From Austropuccinia psidii (Eukaryota; Basidiomycota; Pucciniomycetes; Pucciniales; Sphaerophragmiaceae): 64,000 bases of DNA. The notes beneath the pieces are model-generated. The model ran no database searches. It had not been told where the DNA came from and saw nothing but the letters and a program-made list of their open reading frames with translations. A program made the position numbers and the translations under genes. Location of the stretch: contig JALGQZ010000002.1 in the NCBI GenBank assembly GCA_023105745.1, positions 42,453,997 through 42,517,996 on the forward strand, given 5' to 3'. Shown here in pieces: positions 58,171 to 64,000 of the stretch. Position 1 is the first letter of the stretch. Every line of letters starts with the position of its first letter.

Positions 58171-60230
58171 ATGTCATCTTTCAAGTCACATAAATCCCGT
58201 TCAGGTTCTGTTCACGACTCAAATAGTGAATCTAGCATAGAATATGTTCAAACACAGTCACCATTGAGTCCCAACATTCCTCTCACAACCCCTATTGCAT
58301 CCTCAATGAATGTATCAGGTCTTAACATTGATGTGGGCAATCCAAAGGCTCCAACTTCAAGCACTTGGTTGATCCCAAATATTTCCGTCACTCCAATTCC
58401 CCCAAATCCCACTAATACACAATTGCATGTGTCTCAGGGGCCAGAAGGCACACCTCAAATCTCATCACATGCTAATCCCCAATCAAAATTTCCACGTGAG
58501 TTCCTCCTTAATCCCAGTTGGAATCCAGTCGCATCCCAGGATCCCTTTGGCCAAGTTAACAGCCAACCCTCAATATTCCATCAGGATCTCAGGTTCATGT
58601 GGGCGATGAAAGGCGCATGGATGGGGGGAGACGAAAAAGACCATTGGAGAATGTAACTTGGAGTGGATTGTCGGAGGGAAATCCAGGATTGATGCTTCAT
58701 CAAAGTAAGTCATTTTAATTTCGGAGTATAACCTTTTTCACAATTTGATATTTTTGTTTCATGGGTTAGATATCGCACCTAAAGGCAAGTCAGTCCGATC
58801 TCAGGAGCCAATTGAAGATTGTGAGTATGACCAGTCCTCATTAATTTTTTTATGTGTTAACTGATGATGTGCATGGCAGGTGATGAACTTTATGCATCTT
58901 CACCTCTGGTCCATAAAGAGAAAGTCATTGGACGTCATCATCCATATGCCACCAAACCAAGAACAGCTCATGCCAGTTCATCAAGAGAAAAAATTGTGGA
59001 TGATGAGGATGAGAACATGTCTCCGACTCAAATGGCAACAAATGATGAATCAAGGAGGGACAATTTCACGGCGCATGAGCATGGCACTCAGTCAAATAAT
59101 GAGTTCACCCATTCTCAAATGGGCCTTGCCCAGAGTATGCTTGAACAATCCGAGGTCAGACAGCAAAGGAACCAGGCTCGTAAAGCTCACAATGTGGCGA
59201 AACGTGCAAGCCAGAAGGAGCAACAATAATGGCTGAAAGCAGAACTTCCAGAGAATGTCCATGGAATGAGATCAGCAGTACATGCACATTGCCTGTTCCT
59301 ACTCAAAGTTAGGGATAAGGATTTTTCCTCACTACCAGCACCACCCAGCACAGAAGAGCGTGAAGTTGCAATTCAAATGGCTGGTCATCTTGGTTATGTC
59401 CCCGAGCATGTTTTCAATGAGCCATCAACACAGGTTCAGTCTCAGGGTTTCCAAAGCTACTGCGAAAATGAGCTCCACAAGCTAGGACTAAAGCGATTCA
59501 CTTGGGACTGGGAGAGCTGATGGCAACATCCGTTCAATGAGCTGATGTCTATGGTGTTTTACCGTACATTCCGTCTTGCACTGGTCAGCACCAAATATCA
59601 TCATTACTGTTGGAACAAGTATCATAATAACTATGGGGTCGTGGCGGCTTTAATGGAGCAATATTTCACTTATTTGAAAAGAGAATGGAAGTCTATTCAA
59701 AAGGATGCCGAGTATTTGGTTAAAAAGAAGGAGAATCAAAAGCTCACAAAGATTTGTCAGAGGGTTAGTTCATGTATCTCTTCTTCATTGTGAGCAAAGA
59801 CTGATGATGATCTAGTTGATTATGTGCAGACCTGTGAGCGGCGTCATGAATGGTGTGATACGGCTAAATTTCCCATTCTAGCATCACAATTCAATGACCC
59901 TCGAGTATGTTCAGATACTGAGGAGGTACTGGAAAATGGCCGTCAAGTTTACCGCAAAGTGGGATTACGCTGGCTCTCCCAGTTATTTAATGAATTGGTA
60001 TTAAAAATGGATTGAGACATAGAGTTTTGTAATCGCATTAAAAAAAGGGTAAAAAAACTATTGATAGATTGCCAGAATTACAATCGACAGATGATGGTGA
60101 TATTCCGGAAGGCTTATCATTTCAGGTATTTGATCAAGATTGGCTCAAAGGCTGTAGTAAGATGCAGACTAGCGCCCTCAAAATACTTGACATGCCAGTT
60201 ATTAGGTCAAATGGTGATGCTCTGCAATAA
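58171..60230 (+). pseudogene. Gene 2 of the DNA transposon (unknown function), copy C
   Basis: Exon 1 begins MSSFKSHKSRSGSVHDSNSE, rich in Ser/Pro/Asn. A frameshift lies near 58555, after which the proper frame reads GRRKRPLENVTWSGLSEGNP. Short introns are seen at about 58683-58750 (GTAAGT...TTAG), 58819-58878 (GTGAGT...GCAG) and 59764-59829 (GTTAGT...GCAG). Later exons carry ELYASSPLVHKEK, an acidic block, VHAHCLFLLKVRDKDFSSLP, GLKRFTWDWES, NYGVVAALMEQYFTYLKREW and the C-terminal RRHEWCDTAKFP...VCSDTEEVLENGRQVY. In-frame stops occur at 59227-59229 (TAA) and 59518-59520 (TGA). The final stop is TAA at 60228-60230. No named domain is recognised. The repeated pairing with the transposase suggests an accessory DNA-binding role, which is inference. 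Confidence 0.65.
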
Positions 60231-60568
60231 CTTAGTAATATAAATGTATAGCACCATAACAAATTAACATTTTGTGAATTATTTGTGCAGGTGTAATACA
60301 ATCTGAGTATTATGTCTTAAAGATGCAACAACTTGCTAAATATGTCAGAATATAGACAATATGAGTTGGACTGTATCACCGTCTCCCTTAGAAATAATAC
60401 TCTATTGCTCATTTTCATTGAGGAAATATTGAAGGAGTTCGATCCAACTTATGGTGTTCATAATTGTGGACCTATGCCAGGGTGAACAAGAGTTATCAAC
60501 TTGGTCAAACACAAATTATATAATATCAGTAAGGCTCACGCAGTTAATGATTTTTTCTTTTCTTGGAC
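60231..60568. other. Spacer between convergent genes, copy C
   Basis: AT-rich spacer conserved in position in copies A and B. Nothing else is supported. Confidence 0.55.
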
Positions 60569-61581
60569 CTATTGGTGTTTGGAAAATGGCATTTCCATAA
60601 GGCAGGATTTTAGAATAGCAATACAATTAGGGTCAAAGATGAGCTTGAAAGGTACCTTCCGCATGTTGACCTCAACTGAATGCGGAGATATATAGTGGAT
60701 GACCTTTACAGGTTGTTGTTGGCCAATACAATGGAGCCGATCAACAGCCTGAGCCTGAATGGCTGGGTTCCAATTGGGCTCCTGGAAATGTGGATGTCAG
60801 GGGCCGCAAATAAGGGCAGAATTTTGGGGGTCCCCTCACCATTAAATAGACTGTATTAGCACAAGTTATATTGAGGCCAGTTCCAGCTGCGGCAATGGAT
60901 GCAATCAGTACTTCACATTCAGGATTATTGAAGAAATTCTCCAGTGCCTTCTCCTGTGCTCGTGCTGTAATTGTTCCATCAATTCGTGCTGAAAGGATAG
61001 AGTGATGGGTAAGTGCAATACCAATTCTACAATATGAAAAAGTCAGATGGATTCAATTGGTAATGGATGAATATTAGAATTAATGCACAAATGTAGAAAT
61101 TGGGTCCATTGGGTATAAACCACCGATTTGGTTGGACCACACCTTGTTTGTTTGTTCTTCATTAAGCTTTGTAGGAGGTGTGCAATTTTACTACTCATCA
61201 TGCATGTTTCCACATCCACAATAGTTCGTGTGATTGTTGGCGAATTATCCTGAGTGCTCCTGCCCTCCGGGTCTCCCAAATCCGCCTCTGCAATTGTGTT
61301 AAGCATGATGTGATGGTTACAACATATTTGAAGCTTATTAATATTTCTGAAAAATTCTCCTGGTCCTTTGCTTTTGGATGATAGGAATTCTTCATATAAT
61401 ATGGAATATTCTTGCTGCATGGTCGGGTTGAGTGGGAGCAGCTCATAATGATGGCTAATAGTGGGGAGGGATTCAAGATGTGTGGTTTTGGTGCAGCGCA
61501 AAATTAAATGCCGCAATGCCAAATGCAAGATATCATTGCAACCTTTGGAAAGACTACTCAGGATGAATGGTAACCAGTTAT
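60569..61581 (-). pseudogene. SNF2 helicase, C-terminal half, copy C, cut by copy D
   Basis: The ORF at 61528-61043 reads HLALRHLILRCTKTTHLESL and QICCNHHIMLNTIAEADLGD, then a long linker and KSVVYTQWTQFLHLC, the start of the helicase C-lobe. The C-lobe continues with LNITCA and WNPAI.AQAVDRLHCIGQ near 60730-60860, and ends VNMRKVPFKLIFDPNC...MPFSKHQ at a TAG (60569-60571). The 5' half is displaced by copy D at 61582. Fewer breaks are visible than in A or B. Confidence 0.75.
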
Positions 61582-62293
61582 CACCAGGGCCAATCTTGTG
61601 TCAATCGTTGGCGATTGACTTCATGTCAATCAAACGTCAAGCAGGATAAAAGTTGAGCTCACGTCAAGCAAAAATCAAGCGAACGTTGAGAACACGTCAC
61701 ACTCTGGTCTTACACGAAATCCTGTGACATACAATAATATTGGTTCCCCTGTGCCTTCAACTCAGATTCCTCACCACCTGATCATCCCACAACCGTCCGA
61801 TGATTGGTAAAAATTACACCAGACCCGCCTGTTTGCACACACACACATCAAAGATGTCCTTCAGCCAGTCTTGATGTAGGCGGGGGGTTTGACTTCACCA
61901 GGTCATCCATGAAGTGTGCGGGTGGGTGGGCGTGTGCATTGGCGCATGCAGGTGGGTTTGCGTGTGGGTGGGCATGTGCGGGTGCGTGGGCGTGTGCATT
62001 GGCGCGTGCGGGTGCACATGCGGGTGTGGGTACGCAAAAGCCAATTCAGCTTCCAACATGATGATGGCGCAGTTAGAAATTTTGGATGCTGTGAAAGGTG
62101 AGTGTGTGGGTCATTTGATCATTGGACTTGGCTTATTAACACTGTACCCAATGTCAAAAAAGTAAGTTCTTTGTGGCAATGTGAAATAATGGGCTTTGCT
62201 TGTCACAATGGCATGTCTCTGTCACTAAATTTTGAGGCAGTTATTTCACTAGCACAATTGCTAATGAATCTGAGAGATTTGCATTTTTGTAGA
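61582..62293. other. Terminal region of copy D
   Basis: Palindrome GTCAATCG (61600-61607) and CGATTGAC (61612-61619), GTCAAGC-type repeats (61622-61680), and a CpG-rich GT/GC tract expanded to about 120 bp (61914-62035), twice the length in copy C. The conserved frame ending AQLEILDAVKGECVGHLI is present after the tract. Confidence 0.7.
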
Positions 62294-64000
62294 CTAAATA
62301 TTATGAAATAACGGCTTTATCATTACAAGCAGTCCACATGACAGAGCTTTGTTATCATACAATCCACAGTTACCTTCTATTTCTTCTTCTGATATAATCA
62401 AGTGTCCATCATCAAAACCAACACCTTTATAAATATTGAGATACGGCCAATCTGGTAGGAAATTCACATCAATCTTCAAAGTTTTTAAAATCAGAAAGTT
62501 ATTGTTCAGTATTCTAGATGGCTCAGAGACTTTGAAAATGCTATCAATAATACCAAATTGTCGTGAGTTGCCCCTTTGAAAACATATCACACTGTTGCTG
62601 ACATTTTTGGATTCAGTTGAAAATATATTGTTCCCCATATTAATGTTTGAAACTGGAAAATACCAAGGTGAGACAATCCTTGAAGTGGGATGACTTGTGG
62701 ATTGCACGGGATTGTCTAAGCTGATCCAATCAACCATTTCCCTTGTTGCATGAAAAGTCTGTAAGTACTCAACCAGGCAATCATAATTTTGTTGGTCATG
62801 GCGGGATGGCTTGTTATATTTATGGTGATTGAACACGGCAGGTGGCTGTGATTCGAAAAGCTGTTTTATTTCCCATGCACAGATGGGGATCTCAGGAGAA
62901 CGGAAAGGTTGGAACATCGACAGATATGTTGAAGTAAGGTTTTATCTATATCATCTATTCAGAGTTGCAAAAAGTTAGTCTTATTCAGTTCAGGTGTTTA
63001 ATCAATGTGAATATATTGATCTTATTAATTGACGTACATATCATGTTATTTGTTGGCATCTTTGCAAATACTCCAATCAAGCGCTCATAACCCCATGTGG
63101 CTGAGGCTTGTTCTGGGCCCCAACGTTGGAAGAGTTTGGGAATATGATGAGCAAAATGATGATTTTGTTTACTTTTCTGTTTTGGGAACAGGTGTTGATT
63201 GGAAAGGCAGAATTTTTTCCAATGTTCAGCAAATGCAGTCACATCATCTATTGAAACAGTCCAGCTTGTGGCAATGTTGATAGCACTAATCAAATGGAAT
63301 GTATTCTTGGCTAGTTCATTTGCAAGCTCTTCTGACTGACCCATTTTTCTTTGAGTGTTGGCAGATTGGTGTGCATCTAATGACATCTGTTGACTGAGCA
63401 TTAGAAATGGAATATAGACCTTATATAAGAGAGCCCATTCAGCGGCTTTTAAGCTACCATGAGAGGGGAACTCTTGTCCAAGATGAGGGAATTATGGTCT
63501 CAGATATGATTTGACGGAGATGCTCTAGAGCCTCACCCTTGATCTGGTGATCACTCAGTGCAGTGATATCCAATTCACAGGGTATTTCAGAAGTGGGGAT
63601 GTAATCGGCATCAAATGAAGGAATCTCCGCAGAACCACTAGATGGATGTTCTGTGTTAGGGGTGGGCATTGGGAAGGAGTTTATTTGGGTGGAAGTAGTG
63701 GGGAGTGGCTGATTTATTATTTGTGCTGCGTCTCTTCTCAGGGAGCAGGCCCCTCTCAATGTGATTTTATCAAGAGAGCTGTTGGAGGTCTTGGAATCTG
63801 AGTCTGAACTGTTGGTGTCATTGGATTTCCTGCGGGACCTGAAGTAAATGTTTGATTTTGCCTCTGGAATGCACAATTTGAAAGTTGCATGATCCTTCAA
63901 AATTCCAAGTATTAAATTATGCATTATGTCAAGATTAACCATTCTGGTTGCATCCCAATACGGAAGGTCTTCCAAAATTGAATATCGCACTCTATACTCA
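62294..64000 (-). pseudogene. CACTA-like transposase, copy D, 5' end outside the window
   Basis: The segment at 63990-63454 carries the MVNLDIMHNLILGILKDH block and a Ser-rich linker. The next ORF (63401-62985) reads SWTVSIDDVTAFAEHWKKF and SATWGYERLIGVFAKMP. The last ORF (62917-62294) is the C-terminal domain, ending LLVMIKPLFHNI. Breaks occur near 63430-63455 and 62917-62985. One or both may be introns, because copy C breaks at the equivalent places. Confidence 0.8.

Larger units (their letters stand above)
53352..61581 (-). mobile_element. DNA transposon copy C (three genes; reference copy)
   Basis: Begins CACCAGGGC inside gypsy 3 gag and runs through terminal region, transposase (-), divergent intergenic region, gene 2 (+) and SNF2 (-). 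It is interrupted at 61581 by copy D. Copy B continues without a break at the homologous point (CCAATTATCTTG in B, CCAGTTAT then CACC here). The rest of C should lie to the right of the window. This is the best copy for reading the family layout. Confidence 0.85.
61582..64000 (-). mobile_element. DNA transposon copy D (partial, runs off the window)
   Basis: Begins CACCAGGGCCAATC in the helicase gene of copy C, in the same orientation as C, giving a tandem look. The preceding TAT (61579-61581) is the expected 3-bp duplication, but the other end is outside. Its sequence is very close to C over the shared 2.4 kb. Confidence 0.85.

Noticed and set aside
1..64000. TET/JBP dioxygenase associated with fungal DNA transposons
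   Set aside because: Looked for because some basidiomycete transposons carry one; no segment shows a recognisable double-stranded beta-helix motif set.

Overview
The window reads as transposon-dominated chromosomal DNA from a fungus, most likely a rust (Pucciniales). The Ty3/gypsy proteins closely resemble those I remember from large rust genomes (Austropuccinia-like); this is recall, not a search. The DNA is very AT-rich, introns are short with GT...AG ends, and I see no host gene, tRNA or rRNA gene. Nearly every base can be assigned to a mobile element, and most coding regions are broken.

Two nested stacks explain the layout. Stack 1 (1-39.3 kb): an old three-gene DNA transposon, copy B (27951 to about 39306), was interrupted inside its transposase by a second copy of the same family, copy A (1-7589 plus 27906-27950). 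Copy A was then split near its terminus by a 20.3-kb LTR retrotransposon (7590-27905, minus strand, TSD ACGT). Copy B also carries a separate 3.55-kb TIR element with no evident gene (30139-33690, TSD ATT). Stack 2 (48.5-64 kb): a Ty3/gypsy chromovirus (gypsy 3, 48471-53351) was interrupted in gag by copy C (53352-61581), and copy C was interrupted in its helicase gene by copy D (61582 to beyond the window). Between the stacks lies another degenerate chromovirus (gypsy 2, about 40718-46396).

The DNA transposon family has a fixed plan: a CACTA-like (TNP2/Plavaka-type) transposase gene, a divergently transcribed gene of unknown function, and a Rad5/Rad16-type SNF2 helicase gene convergent with it. 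Its ends carry CACCAGGGC termini, a subterminal palindrome, GTCAAGC repeats and a CpG-rich GT/GC tract. A near-perfect inverted repeat sits between the divergent genes in three copies.

The 20.3-kb retroelement is the most unusual object. Its LTRs (2363 and 2511 bp) carry a 137-bp U3 tandem array with 6 or 7 units. Gag-protease and RT-RNase H-integrase are about 8 kb apart. The interval holds a duplicated coding module, a small basic protein with PP1-docking-like motifs, and about 6 kb of AT-rich DNA. Scattered through that interval are at least eight copies of a short hairpin whose stem shows compensatory base changes.
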